A DNA stretch of 64,000 bases from the NCBI GenBank assembly GCA_963839175.1, contig CAWIUB010000050.1:124001-188000 (forward strand), read 5' to 3'. This DNA comes from CAWIUB01 sp963839175. Lineage in GTDB: Bacteria; Actinomycetota; Actinomycetes; Mycobacteriales; Jatrophihabitantaceae. The notes under the pieces were generated by a model. The model was not told the DNA's origin. It saw nothing but the letters and a program-made list of their open reading frames with translations, and made no database searches. The stretch's first letter is position 1; every line of letters begins with the position of its first letter. The translations under genes were made by a program, and so were the position numbers. Shown here in pieces: positions 47,697 through 56,405 of the stretch.

Positions 47697-48500
47697 GTGA
47701 CGCTCCCTATCCAAGACGCGGCGGGGGATCAGCTCGTGATCAGCCAGGTCACCCGGCGCTATCCCGGCCAGCACCCGCATCGCGCCGCCCTGAGCGATGT
47801 CAGCCTGGCGGTCGACCGCGGCCGGTTCATCACCCTGCTCGGCCCCAGCGGCTGCGGCAAGTCGACGCTGCTGCGGCTGATCGCCGGACTCGACGCGCCC
47901 GCCGGCGGAGTCATCACGCTGTTCGGTGACACCCCGGACGCGGCTCGGCGGGACAAGGCGATCGGTCTCGTCGCGCAGAGCCCCGCGCTGCTGCCGTGGC
48001 TGTCGGTGCGCGACAACGTGACGCTGCCGCAGCGGGTGAACCGACGGCGCAGCACCAGCAATCCGCCTGACGCCGAGAAGATTCTGCGCGGCGTGGGCCT
48101 CGGTGACGTGCTGCGCCGCAAGCCGCACGAGCTTTCTGGAGGCATGCAGCAGCGGGTGGCGATCGCGCGCGCGTTCGCGCTGCGTCCTCGGGTGTTGCTG
48201 ATGGACGAGCCGTTCGGCGCGCTCGACGAGTTCACCCGTGAGGCGTTGCAGTTGCAGCTGCTCGAGCTCTGGCAACAACTGCGCACCACCGTCGTCTTCG
48301 TCACCCACTCGATCCGGGAGGCGGCCCTGCTCAGCGATGCCGTGGCAGTGATGTCGGCACGCCCGGGGCGGATCGATGCCGTGCTGCCGATCGAGCTGCC
48401 CAGGCCGCGACACGCCGACCTGCTCGCCAGTGCCGAGTTGCACGCGTGTGAAGCCCAGCTGCGCGCCGCATTGCACGAGTCGTGGACCCTTGGCCCGTGA
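47697..48500 (+). CDS. ABC transporter ATPase, SsuB/TauB/ThiZ type
   Basis: 267 aa from GTG 47697. Walker A GPSGCGKST, Q-loop VAQSPALLPWLSVRDNV, signature LSGGMQQRVAIARAFA, Walker B VLLMDEPFGALDEFTREALQ, H-loop VFVTHSIREA: the nitrate/sulfonate/taurine subfamily. First gene of a three-gene importer with permease and lipoprotein; the substrate (sulfonate, pyrimidine precursor or similar) cannot be read from sequence. Confidence 0.9.
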   Translation: MTLPIQDAAGDQLVISQVTRRYPGQHPHRAALSDVSLAVDRGRFITLLGPSGCGKSTLLRLIAGLDAPAGGVITLFGDTPDAARRDKAIGLVAQSPALLPWLSVRDNVTLPQRVNRRRSTSNPPDAEKILRGVGLGDVLRRKPHELSGGMQQRVAIARAFALRPRVLLMDEPFGALDEFTREALQLQLLELWQQLRTTVVFVTHSIREAALLSDAVAVMSARPGRIDAVLPIELPRPRHADLLASAELHACEAQLRAALHESWTLGP

Positions 48501-49297
48501 TGGCCGATCTCGACACTCAGCGCGCGGCTCGGTCGTCGTGGCTGCGGCCTGCGGTGTGGTTACCGGCGACCGTGGCGCTCGTCGTACTCGGCCTGGTCTG
48601 GAACGTCGTTGCCGAGCACAACCCGTACGTACTGCCGAGGCTCGGCGCGGTGTGGGCGTCGCTGCGCGACGACCCGGCGTTCTACCTGCGTAATGCGGCA
48701 ACCACGCTCGGCGAGGCGATGGCCGGGCTCGGGTGTGCCTTTGCGGGTGCGTGCCTGTTCGCCGTGCTCGCCGCGGAGTCGGTGCTGTTGCGCCGTGCGA
48801 TCCTGCCGCTGGCGGTAGTTCTGAACGTGACGCCGGTAGTAGCAATCGCGCCGGCGTTGGTGGTGGCGTTTGGATTCGGATCGACGCCGAAGATCGTGGT
48901 GACCGCGGTCATCACCTTCTTCCCGCTCCTGATCAATCTGTTGGCGGGGCTGCGATCCGTCGATGGTTCGATGCTGGACGTCCTGCGGTCAGTGCACGCG
49001 TCGCGAGGAGAGGTCTTGTGGCACTTGCGGATTCCCAACAGCCTGCCGTTCTTGTTCGCCGCGCTACGCGTGTGCTTTCCGCTCAGCGTGGTGGGCGCCG
49101 TGGTCGCCGAGTTCGTCTCGGCCGGCTCGGCGAAGGGGCTCGGCACGGTGATCACTGTCGCGTCGTCCAACTCCAACCTGCCCGTGGTCTACGCGGCGAT
49201 CGCCTGCCTCGCGGCGCTGGGCGTTCTGCTGTTGCTGGTGGTCACGCTGCTCGAACGGTGGGCTGTGGGCGCCCTGTACGGCGGGATTCCCGCATGA
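48500..49297 (+). CDS. ABC transporter permease (BPD inner-membrane type)
   Basis: 265 aa from ATG 48500 (TGATG overlap; GTG 48497 also possible). Six helices; EAA loop VDGSMLDVLRSVHASRGEVL with WHLRIPNSLPFLFAALRVCF typical of the SsuC/TauC/ThiX group. Forms the channel with the ATPase gene upstream. Confidence 0.9.
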   Translation: MADLDTQRAARSSWLRPAVWLPATVALVVLGLVWNVVAEHNPYVLPRLGAVWASLRDDPAFYLRNAATTLGEAMAGLGCAFAGACLFAVLAAESVLLRRAILPLAVVLNVTPVVAIAPALVVAFGFGSTPKIVVTAVITFFPLLINLLAGLRSVDGSMLDVLRSVHASRGEVLWHLRIPNSLPFLFAALRVCFPLSVVGAVVAEFVSAGSAKGLGTVITVASSNSNLPVVYAAIACLAALGVLLLLVVTLLERWAVGALYGGIPA

Positions 49298-50379
49298 CGC
49301 GTATGCCGCGGGCGATCGTGCTGGGTGCCGTCACATCCGTGATGCTGATCGCGGCCGGCTGTGCCAGCTCGGGCCGGCCTACGGCATCCAGCGCCGGCCC
49401 GTCGACCATTTCAGCTGCGCGATGCGCACAGAACAAGGCTGCCGGCACGATCGATTACCTGACCGGGTACCAGTTCCAGGCCTCGGCCAGCATCCTCGGT
49501 GTCGTGGCCGCCGACGGCCTCGGCTACTTCCGTGACCTGTGCCTGCAGGTAGCCGTCAAGCCTGGCACCGGCGACATCGGCGTCAACTCCCGGCTGGTCG
49601 CGGCCGGGACGGTGGCACTCTCCGATGTCGGCAGCGAGTCGGACCTGATGGTCGCCCGTTCGCACGGCGTCGACGTGGTCGGTGTGGCGACCTTCGGGCA
49701 CGTGCCCATCGACACCCTGATGACGATGCCGACGATTACCGATCTCACCCAACTCGAGGGGAAGACCCTCGGCCAGAAGGGTGTGCTGCCCCCGTCGATT
49801 GACGCCATGCTCGTCAAGGCGAAGGTCGACGTCGCCAAGATCAAGCAAGTGAAGGTGGGCTTCGACCCGAGCGTCCTGCCGCGCGGCCAGGTCCAGGCGC
49901 TCACCGGGTACAAGTCGAACGAGCCGTTGACGCTGCGAGCACAGGGGGTGTCTGTGAGCGAGTGGAACCCGGAGAAGTACGGCATCGCCGGCTCGTTCGG
50001 CACCCTGATCGGCAACCCGGCGTTCATGTCGAAGCACCCGACCGCCGTGCAGGATTTCCTCCGCGCGGAACTCCACGCGTTCACCTACTGCCAGAGCAAT
50101 GCGAGCCAGTGCGTGGGATTCGCCGCCAAGCGCTCGCCGGTCGGTTTCGACGAGACGCACAACCTGCAGGTGTGGCAGACCGAGACCGGCCTGGTACGCA
50201 ACTCGCTCCCTGCGGCCACCCCGATCGGGGCGATCGACACGGCACTGACCTCGAGGGAGGCGAGCGTTCTCGTCGACACCGGCCAGTTGCCCGCGGCACC
50301 GCAACTGACCGGCGCCGTCGACCGTGCGCCGCTCGCCGCCATCTACCGCGGCACCCAGCTCATTTGGCCTGCTCCGTAA
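49294..50379 (+). CDS. ABC transporter substrate-binding lipoprotein (NMT1/THI5-like)
   Basis: 361 aa from ATG 49294 (ATGA overlap). Signal peptide with lipobox LIAAGC (lipidated C23). The mature part has YLTGYQFQASASILGVVAAD and GLGYFRDLCLQVAVKPG, the NMT1/SsuA-like periplasmic fold, and ALSDVGSESDLMVARSHGVD for ligand sensing. Completes the operon with the preceding ATPase and permease. Ligand unknown; a pyrimidine or sulfonate is plausible from family. Confidence 0.87.
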   Translation: MTRMPRAIVLGAVTSVMLIAAGCASSGRPTASSAGPSTISAARCAQNKAAGTIDYLTGYQFQASASILGVVAADGLGYFRDLCLQVAVKPGTGDIGVNSRLVAAGTVALSDVGSESDLMVARSHGVDVVGVATFGHVPIDTLMTMPTITDLTQLEGKTLGQKGVLPPSIDAMLVKAKVDVAKIKQVKVGFDPSVLPRGQVQALTGYKSNEPLTLRAQGVSVSEWNPEKYGIAGSFGTLIGNPAFMSKHPTAVQDFLRAELHAFTYCQSNASQCVGFAAKRSPVGFDETHNLQVWQTETGLVRNSLPAATPIGAIDTALTSREASVLVDTGQLPAAPQLTGAVDRAPLAAIYRGTQLIWPAP

Positions 50380-50381
50380 CA

Positions 50382-50418
50382 GCACCGGGCTGCCCCCACC
50401 TGGAGGGCAGCCCGGTGC
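50382..50418 (+). terminator. Strong hairpin ending the ABC operon
   Basis: gcaccgggctgccc (50382-50395), 9-nt loop, gggcagcccggtgc (50405-50418): perfect 14-bp stem starting 3 nt after the stop codon. No T-run, but a strong actinobacterial-type terminator. Confidence 0.75.
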
Positions 50419-50424
50419 GGCGGG

Positions 50425-50680
50425 TCACTGACCGTTGGCGGCAAGCACCAGGTCAGGGATCAGGTTCGCCGCGTTCGGCGTGCCGAGGCCGGTGACCGGG
50501 TCCCAGCCGGTCGTCGCCGAGTAACCCCGGCACGGCCGGGTCGGCCTGGTTGTTGCCGGTGGTCACGTCGAAGAAATCGTTCGCATACAGGCTCGGGTCC
50601 GCACCGATCTTGTACACCGCCGGGTTGACCAGCCCCAGCCCACTGCCCTTGATCTGGTCGGCGATGGCAGCTTTGCGTTC
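50425..50680 (-). pseudogene. C-terminal remnant of a sedolisin (S53) protease
   Basis: Minus strand: KAAIADQIKGSGLGLVNPAV, YKIGADPSLYANDFFDVTTG and NNQADPAVPG, then after a +1 shift at about 50522-50528 GYSATTGWDPVTGLGTPNAA, ending LVLAANGQ. This is the sedolisin C-terminus with the calcium-binding DVTTGNN...GWDPVTGLG region. The rest of the ~500-aa enzyme is missing, replaced upstream by the DUF2784 gene. Confidence 0.8.
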
Positions 50681-50694
50681 AGTGGGGCGGGCCG

Positions 50695-51075
50695 CTACAC
50701 GGTCGACGCCATCGGTGGGGATTGATGATGCCGCAGTCGCGCCGCCAGGCCGATCCAAGAAATGGCCACGATCAGGGCAACGACGCCCTGCACCGCCGCC
50801 TCGTGGCCCGCTGGATAGAACACGCCACGCACATAGGTGTTCAGAAAGCTGGCAGACAGCCTGTGCTGCCCGCCACGGGCCCGCAGCGCGTTCTGCCACG
50901 AGGTCAGCGGGCACTCCAGGCCCGCCGCGACGATCAGCACAGCCCAGGTGACGGTCGCCAGATGCAGCACGAAGGTGCGCGGCCACCGCCACGCGAGGTA
51001 GCCGCCGCCGACCAGATACGCCAGGTACCCGAAGTGCGCACCGGCAACCGCCGATGCGAGCCACCGGTACACCAT
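50695..51075 (-). CDS. DUF2784 membrane protein
   Basis: 126 aa from ATG 51075. Helices VAGAHFGYLAYLVGGGYLAW, HLATVTWAVLIVAAGLECPL and AVQGVVALIVAISWIGLAA, with the family pattern CPLTSWQNALR...YVRGVFYPAG. Function unknown. Its stop abuts the sedolisin remnant. Confidence 0.82.
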   Translation of the reverse strand: MVYRWLASAVAGAHFGYLAYLVGGGYLAWRWPRTFVLHLATVTWAVLIVAAGLECPLTSWQNALRARGGQHRLSASFLNTYVRGVFYPAGHEAAVQGVVALIVAISWIGLAARLRHHQSPPMASTV

Positions 51076-51181
51076 CACGGCCTCCGCACCCAGCCTAGGA
51101 CGAATTTGCGGGCTACCCCACGCTTCGCCGGGCTCGGAGCTACTGTGAAGTCGTGACCGCCATCGAGGGCGGGAGGCTGCT

Positions 51182-51994
51182 GTGGCCATTGTCGTTGGGC
51201 TGATCATCGCGTTGGGCGTTGCCGCCATCTGGCTCGGCCTGAGCGCCCGGGTCGTCAAGCAGTACGAGCGCGGGCTGGTCTTCCGGTTGGGTCGCGTGCT
51301 CGAGGGCACGCGAGGCCCCGGACTGGCGCTGATCGTGCCCGGAATCGACCGGCTGCATAAGGTGAACGTCCAGATCGTCACCATGCCGGTACCGGCACAG
51401 GACGGCATCACCCGCGACAACGTAACGGTCAAGGTCGACGCGGTCGTCTATTACAAAGTGATGGATCCGGTAGCCGCGATCGTGAACGTGCAGGATTACC
51501 GCTTCGCGGTGCTGCAGGTGGCGCAGACGTCGCTGCGTTCGATGATCGGCAAGAGCGAATTGGACGATCTGCTGTCCAACCGCGAGCGGCTCAACGAGGG
51601 TCTGGAGGTGATGATCGACAGCCCGGCTCTGGAATGGGGCATCCACATCGACCGGGTCGAGATCAAGGACGTGGCGCTGCCCGACACGATGAAGCGCTCG
51701 ATGTCGCGGCAAGCCGAGGCGGAGCGGGAACGCCGCGCCCGGGTCATCTCCGCCGAGGGCGAGCTGCAGGCTTCGCAGAAGCTATCCGCAGCCGCGGCGA
51801 CGATGGCTGATACGCCCGCCGCGCTTCAGCTACGGTTGCTGGAGACCGTCGTGCAGGTTGCGGCCGAGAAGAACTCGACCCTGGTCTTGCCCTTCCCCGT
51901 CGAGCTGCTCCGTTTTCTCGAGCACGCACCGAATAGCCCCGCCAAAGCTCCCAGCCAGCCGCTGCCCGCGAGCGTTGATCGCGAGACGTCCTGA
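51182..51994 (+). CDS. Slipin / stomatin-like SPFH protein
   Basis: 270 aa from GTG 51182 (GGGAGG upstream). N-terminal anchor VVGLIIALGVAAIWLGLSAR, then the SPFH domain YERGLVFRLGRVLEGTRGPG, NVTVKVDAVVYYKVMDPVAA and SLRSMIGKSELDDLLSNRER, and a coiled C-terminal helix with RQAEAERERRARVISAEGE. Organises membrane microdomains; often paired with NfeD protease, which is not adjacent here. Ends 3 nt before a convergent gene. Confidence 0.92.
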   Translation: MAIVVGLIIALGVAAIWLGLSARVVKQYERGLVFRLGRVLEGTRGPGLALIVPGIDRLHKVNVQIVTMPVPAQDGITRDNVTVKVDAVVYYKVMDPVAAIVNVQDYRFAVLQVAQTSLRSMIGKSELDDLLSNRERLNEGLEVMIDSPALEWGIHIDRVEIKDVALPDTMKRSMSRQAEAERERRARVISAEGELQASQKLSAAAATMADTPAALQLRLLETVVQVAAEKNSTLVLPFPVELLRFLEHAPNSPAKAPSQPLPASVDRETS

Positions 51995-51997
51995 GGC

Positions 51998-53776
51998 TTA
52001 CCGCTGCCGACCGTGCTCGGGTGAATCGTCCGGGCTCACGAAGTAGGCCGAATCGGTGATGTCGTACTGGGCGTCTGGGTGAAGGGTTTGGACTTCGTCC
52101 GCAACGATTCGGCCGGTGTCCTTGGCTACCGTCAGCACCTGAAATGTCGCGTCGTTGTGCGGAACGGTGATTTCGGGTCCGTCGCCACTGCCGTGCCCAC
52201 CGGTGCTGCCGCTGATCAGCTCGACGGTGGTGCCGAGATCGGTGGGGTACGTGATGGGCGGCTGAATCGCGTACTCGCGGCCGGTCAGCACGATCCTTGC
52301 GCAGCCGGTCTTGGCGATCGGGTCACCGATGGCGCGATCATGCACGGTGAAGATCGTCGGGCGGTCTTGGCACGCTTTGTCGATCATGTCGAAGGTGACG
52401 GTCTGGTCGGTAATCGCCGGGTCGCGCAGGTGCTCGACGCCGCCCACGCCGAACGGCGGCGTGACGAGCGGATCATTCGCTCCCAGAATTGTCACGCCAG
52501 CAATCGTGTGCGTCTGACCGTCGGCGACGGTTATGCCGGCCTCTCGCATAAGTTTGGCGATCGCCGGGGTGTCGTGTCGGCCGAGGTTAGCGAAGATCGG
52601 CACCTTGCCCGCGTAATAACGCAAGGTGTCGACGCTCGGCGTCTCCCATTCTGTACCGCTGAATGACGTGTCCCCACCAACGATGATCAGGCTGGCGCCG
52701 TACATTCGAGCGGCTTGGCCGACCAGTTGCTCCATACCGTTGACGCCCTGGAAATCATCAGCAAAAACGATGCGGGTCGTTCCGGTCGCGTGAGTGAGGC
52801 CGCCAGTCCCATGTCGCGCCGTGAACGCCGAATGCTGATTGTCGGATGCAGTCTTGTAGAACTTGTTTCGGCTCTCGATAATGTCACTGACCTGTGGCAC
52901 CACTGCATCCACGACAAACTTCAGAGGTCCGTTCAGCTGGGAACCCTGCAGCGCCGTGCCGTCGAATACCGGGTCAGCCACGACCCTGTCGTCGCGATTC
53001 GAGAAAGGCAGCACCGTGTACGCGGCGTTGCCGACTAGAGCGAGAGCGACTGCAGCTACGATCAGTCGGAACACCCGTCCCGGTCGATGGACGAACTCTG
53101 CGATCACGGCCTGCTCTGGCACGGACCGCCGATCAAGCGCACGGCGGTAAAAGGTGCGTCCAATGAAGAACAGCGACTCGAAGCAGATGACCACGGCTAC
53201 GGCGGCAAATCCCATCTTCTCGTAATGCGAAACGGCCGCCCGTTCCAGCTTCTTGACCTGCGGAGTGAGGTTAGACGCAGCCTGGCCAATGAGCTTTATC
53301 TTCGTTGTGTCGATCGCCCCAGCGCTATTGGTGAGTGTGACGTTGCCGATCGAACTACGTGCCTGGATACCGACTTGCTTGCCCAGGATCGAGAGGTGTC
53401 TCGGCACCGTGATCTGAACGCCGAGACCTGGATCGTAACGAACCGTGTCCCGCCCGTTGTGCAGCTTGACCGTCGTCGTTGCGTCACCAACCGGAAAGTT
53501 GGCGATAACCGCCGGCGGACCGTACTCGACGGCGGCGATGCCGGCAGAAAAGGCAGGCACGAGAAGCATGGCCCCCACTGCCGCACCCCTCGCCAGTCGC
53601 TTCCATAATTGGATATTCGGCCGCCGGCCATCGGGACCCGAATCATCACCCGATATCAAATTGCGGCCAACATCATCCGCCGCCTCGACATCAGCAACCC
53701 AGGACACATCAGGATTGTACGCTAGGTTCGAAATGTCCAGAGCTCGTCGAACGTCGAATGCCTTGACCCGATCCAC
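51998..53776 (-). CDS. Membrane protein with degenerate metallophosphoesterase domain
   Basis: 592 aa from GTG 53776. Three membrane helices (about 60-85, 205-225, 255-278) and an extracytoplasmic loop between the first two (VKLHNGRDTVRYDPGLGVQI). The C-terminal half follows the calcineurin-like order: RIVFADDFQGV, IIVGGDTSFSGTEWE, FANLGRHDTP, IFTVHDRAIG and RIVLTGREYA. GNHD is changed to GRHD and GHxH to GREY, so metal coordination should be impaired. GC is lower than in neighbours, suggesting transfer or relaxed selection. Confidence 0.7.
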   Translation of the reverse strand: MDRVKAFDVRRALDISNLAYNPDVSWVADVEAADDVGRNLISGDDSGPDGRRPNIQLWKRLARGAAVGAMLLVPAFSAGIAAVEYGPPAVIANFPVGDATTTVKLHNGRDTVRYDPGLGVQITVPRHLSILGKQVGIQARSSIGNVTLTNSAGAIDTTKIKLIGQAASNLTPQVKKLERAAVSHYEKMGFAAVAVVICFESLFFIGRTFYRRALDRRSVPEQAVIAEFVHRPGRVFRLIVAAVALALVGNAAYTVLPFSNRDDRVVADPVFDGTALQGSQLNGPLKFVVDAVVPQVSDIIESRNKFYKTASDNQHSAFTARHGTGGLTHATGTTRIVFADDFQGVNGMEQLVGQAARMYGASLIIVGGDTSFSGTEWETPSVDTLRYYAGKVPIFANLGRHDTPAIAKLMREAGITVADGQTHTIAGVTILGANDPLVTPPFGVGGVEHLRDPAITDQTVTFDMIDKACQDRPTIFTVHDRAIGDPIAKTGCARIVLTGREYAIQPPITYPTDLGTTVELISGSTGGHGSGDGPEITVPHNDATFQVLTVAKDTGRIVADEVQTLHPDAQYDITDSAYFVSPDDSPEHGRQR

Positions 53777-53832
53777 CGCGCGGAGTGCGCGCGGCGTAGC
53801 CTGGCCAGCACGGATTCTCGGCGGGGTGCGGC

Positions 53833-54996
53833 ATGACGGTTACCGGCGTCCACGGCGTCTCCGTCAGCTATCCCGACGGGACGATCGCCCTGCGCGAGCT
53901 AACACTGCTGGCCTTCCACGGGGAGCTGGTGGCGGTGATCGGCCCGTCCGGCAGCGGCAAGTCGACCCTGCTCAAGGCGATCGCCGGCCTGATCGGCGTC
54001 CAGGCAGGCGACGTCGTGATCGACGACGAGCCGGTGACCAGCCGACCCACGGAGCAACGCGACGTCGCGATGGTCTTCGAATACGACGCGCTGATGCCGT
54101 TCCTCAACGTGGCCGAGAACCTCGCGTTCGGCCTGACCGTGCGGCACACCCCGCAGCCCGAGATCGAGGCGCGGGTAGCCGAGCAGGCCCGGGGCCTGCG
54201 CATCACCAGACTGCTGGGTCGCAAACCGGCGACCCTGTCGGCCGGCGAGCACGGGCAGGTCGGCATCGGGCGCGCCCTGATGCGCGTTCCGGCGGTGTTC
54301 CTGCTCGACGAGCCGCTGGCCCACCACGACGCCGCGGACCGGCTGCAGATGCGGCAGCAGATCGCGAACACCGTCAAGACCCTGGGCGTCACGACGTTCT
54401 ACGTCACCCACGACCGGACCGAGGCGCTGGCCATCGGCGACCGGATTGCCGTGCTGCATGACGGTGGCCTCGTGCAGCTCGCCGCACCGCGCGTCGTCTA
54501 CGCGCAGCCGGCGGACATCTTCGTGGCCGACTTCACCGGCGCTGGCCCGCTCGGGCTGCTCCCGGCCCGGGTGGTGACCGCTGGCGACCAGGCGGCCTTC
54601 CAGGTCGCGGCCCGCACGTTGCCACTGTGGGGCCCGGTGCCCCCTGACCTGCGGCGCTACGTCGGACGCGACGTCGTCCTGGGTTTCCGGGAGGAGGACG
54701 TGCGGGACGCGGCGCTCGATCCCGATCCGGGCGCGGTGACGTTACCCGGCACCGTCGCGTGCGCCGAATACACCGGTTCGCACACGAACGTGAGCATCGA
54801 TGTGGCGGCGCCCCAAGTCGCGCGTCCCGGCGAGGGCCGGCCGAGCCGAACCGCCAGCGCGCAGCTGCGGGCGCGCTTCCCGGGCAGGAGCCTGGTGCGG
54901 CAGGGTGCGCCGGTAGTGGTAAACGTCAACGCGGCCCGCGCCCACGTGTTCGACGCTGCGACTGGCCGGGCGGTGCACCATCCGGTCCCGCGCTGA
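53833..54996 (+). CDS. Solitary CUT/MalK-like ABC ATPase with altered catalytic motifs
   Basis: 387 aa. ATPase domain ~1-235, then a TOBE-like C-terminus. Walker A GPSGSGKST and H-loop FYVTHDRTEA are normal, but the Q-loop Gln is Glu (AMVFEYDALMPFLNV), the signature reads LSAGEHGQVGIGRAL instead of LSGGQRQRVALARAL, and the D-loop is AHHDA instead of SNLDA. No permease or binding protein is adjacent, so it must serve a distant transporter, perhaps several, or a regulatory role. Frame is intact. Confidence 0.8.
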   Translation: MTVTGVHGVSVSYPDGTIALRELTLLAFHGELVAVIGPSGSGKSTLLKAIAGLIGVQAGDVVIDDEPVTSRPTEQRDVAMVFEYDALMPFLNVAENLAFGLTVRHTPQPEIEARVAEQARGLRITRLLGRKPATLSAGEHGQVGIGRALMRVPAVFLLDEPLAHHDAADRLQMRQQIANTVKTLGVTTFYVTHDRTEALAIGDRIAVLHDGGLVQLAAPRVVYAQPADIFVADFTGAGPLGLLPARVVTAGDQAAFQVAARTLPLWGPVPPDLRRYVGRDVVLGFREEDVRDAALDPDPGAVTLPGTVACAEYTGSHTNVSIDVAAPQVARPGEGRPSRTASAQLRARFPGRSLVRQGAPVVVNVNAARAHVFDAATGRAVHHPVPR

Positions 54997-55026
54997 TTGG
55001 GGACTTGCCAAACCCACCCCCATCAG

Positions 55027-55045
55027 TCAGGGTAGGCATGCCTAA
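55027..55045. promoter_or_regulatory. Iron-box-like palindrome before the ZIP transporter
   Basis: TCAGGGTAGGCATGCCTAA matches the DtxR/IdeR/DmdR consensus TTAGGTTAGGCTAACCTAA at 14 of 19 positions by my count, with a perfect inner palindrome taggcatgccta. It ends 26 nt before the GTG start. Suggests metal-dependent repression of the ZIP gene by a DtxR-family regulator encoded elsewhere. Confidence 0.6.
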
Positions 55046-55071
55046 CTTATGACGAATTCTGGGGACGCCGG

Positions 55072-55947
55072 GTGGATTTAGCCAGAACGTTGTTGCTCGG
55101 CTTCATCGCCGGGGCGACGATCGTCTTGGGTCTGCCGGTAGGCCGTATCCGGCGGCCGATGCCGACGCTGCGACTGTTCTTGAACGCGACCGCGGTCGGG
55201 GTGTTGCTGTTCCTGGTGTGGGACGTGCTCGCGCACGCCTGGGAGCCGATCGACAGCGCGCTGGGCAAGGTGCATGACCATTCGGGTGGCGTCGGGCCGG
55301 TGTTCGGATACGGCGCGTTGTTCGCCGGCGGGCTGAGCGTCGGGATGCTCTCCCTGGTCGCCTACGAGCGCCATGTGGCCCGGGTGACCCGCCCGCCGGT
55401 TGGCCTCGGCCCGGGCGCGATGTCCGTCGACGAGCTGCCGACGCGTTCTGCGAGTGGTATCGCTAGCTGGTCGCCCGCTCGCCGGCTGGCGCTGCTGATC
55501 GCGATCGGTATCGGACTGCACAACTTCGCCGAAGGACTGGCCATCGGCCAGTCCGCAGCTCGCAACGAGGTGGCCCTGGCCGCGATGCTGGTCATTGGCT
55601 TCGGCCTGCACAACGCCACCGAGGGATTCGGCATCGTCGCGCCGTTGGCCGGCGACCTGGATGCCGATGGGGTCAAGCGGCGGCCGAGCTGGCGGTTCCT
55701 GCTCACCCTTGGCCTGATCGGCGGCGGCCCGACGTTTCTCGGTACTGCGGTCGGCCATGGATTCACCAGCGAGGCGGTCAGCGTCCTGTTCCTGACCCTC
55801 GCCGCCGGATCGATCATCTACGTCGTCATACAGCTGCTGGGCGTCGCCGCGAAGGCCAAACGAGGCGACGTGGTCGCCTACGGCGTGCTGCTGGGTCTGC
55901 TCGCCGGTTTCGTCACCGACGCCATCGTCACCGCCGCCGGCGGGTGA
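55072..55947 (+). CDS. ZIP-family metal permease
   Basis: 291 aa from GTG 55072, eight helices. Metal-binding motifs HNFAEGLAIG and HNATEGFGIVAPL in helices 4 and 5, plus a His-containing loop (KVHDHSGG). Imports zinc or iron into the cytoplasm. The upstream DtxR-type palindrome argues for iron or manganese control, although zinc is the commonest substrate. Monocistronic. Confidence 0.9.
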   Translation: MDLARTLLLGFIAGATIVLGLPVGRIRRPMPTLRLFLNATAVGVLLFLVWDVLAHAWEPIDSALGKVHDHSGGVGPVFGYGALFAGGLSVGMLSLVAYERHVARVTRPPVGLGPGAMSVDELPTRSASGIASWSPARRLALLIAIGIGLHNFAEGLAIGQSAARNEVALAAMLVIGFGLHNATEGFGIVAPLAGDLDADGVKRRPSWRFLLTLGLIGGGPTFLGTAVGHGFTSEAVSVLFLTLAAGSIIYVVIQLLGVAAKAKRGDVVAYGVLLGLLAGFVTDAIVTAAGG

Positions 55948-56107
55948 CCGAGCCGGGCCTCGAACCCGGCGCTACGAGCCCGTCACGTCGCCAACGTTGG
56001 TGGCGCTGCGGGTGCGTCCGCGGCGTGTCGACCCGCACGAGCGCCGCCGTTGCTGAAGATCACGGCGCGTGGTTCGCTAGCGCGATGACGCGCTACGGGC
56101 CGCCGCC

Positions 56108-56371
56108 ATGTTGATCCTGGCGGAGGGCAGGATCCATCTCCCGCCCGTGACGGAGGAATACCTCGCTGCAATTCAAGCGTGGTTGGGGCCGATGGTCGAC
56201 GCGGGGTTCTTGCTGAACGGCTACCTCGACGAAGCCGGACACCGATTGTGGATGCTCCTGTCCAGCCCGAGTCTCGAGGCCGCGGAGCAGCGACTGGGCG
56301 ATCTGCCGACCGCCCGGGACGGTTCGGTGAGCTTCACGACTGTCGTTGTCACGGCGCTGCGGTTCCGCTGA
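56108..56371 (+). CDS. Small YciI-like protein
   Basis: 87 aa: MLILAEGRIHLPPVTEEYLA, AIQAWLGPMVDAGFLLNGYL, DEAGHRLWMLLSSPSLEAAE and a terminal strand SFTTVVVTALRF. The ferredoxin-like alpha/beta order suggests the YciI/muconolactone-isomerase-like dimeric barrel, without a clear catalytic residue. Start ATG 56108. Unknown role. Confidence 0.5.
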   Translation: MLILAEGRIHLPPVTEEYLAAIQAWLGPMVDAGFLLNGYLDEAGHRLWMLLSSPSLEAAEQRLGDLPTARDGSVSFTTVVVTALRFR

Positions 56372-56405
56372 GCATTCAGCGGCGGCGCGGGGACGGGCGG
56401 TGTAG

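Noticed and set aside
55948..56000. tRNA-like GGGTTCGAGGCCCGGC on the minus strand
   Set aside because: A T-arm-like string only; no acceptor or anticodon stem can be formed.
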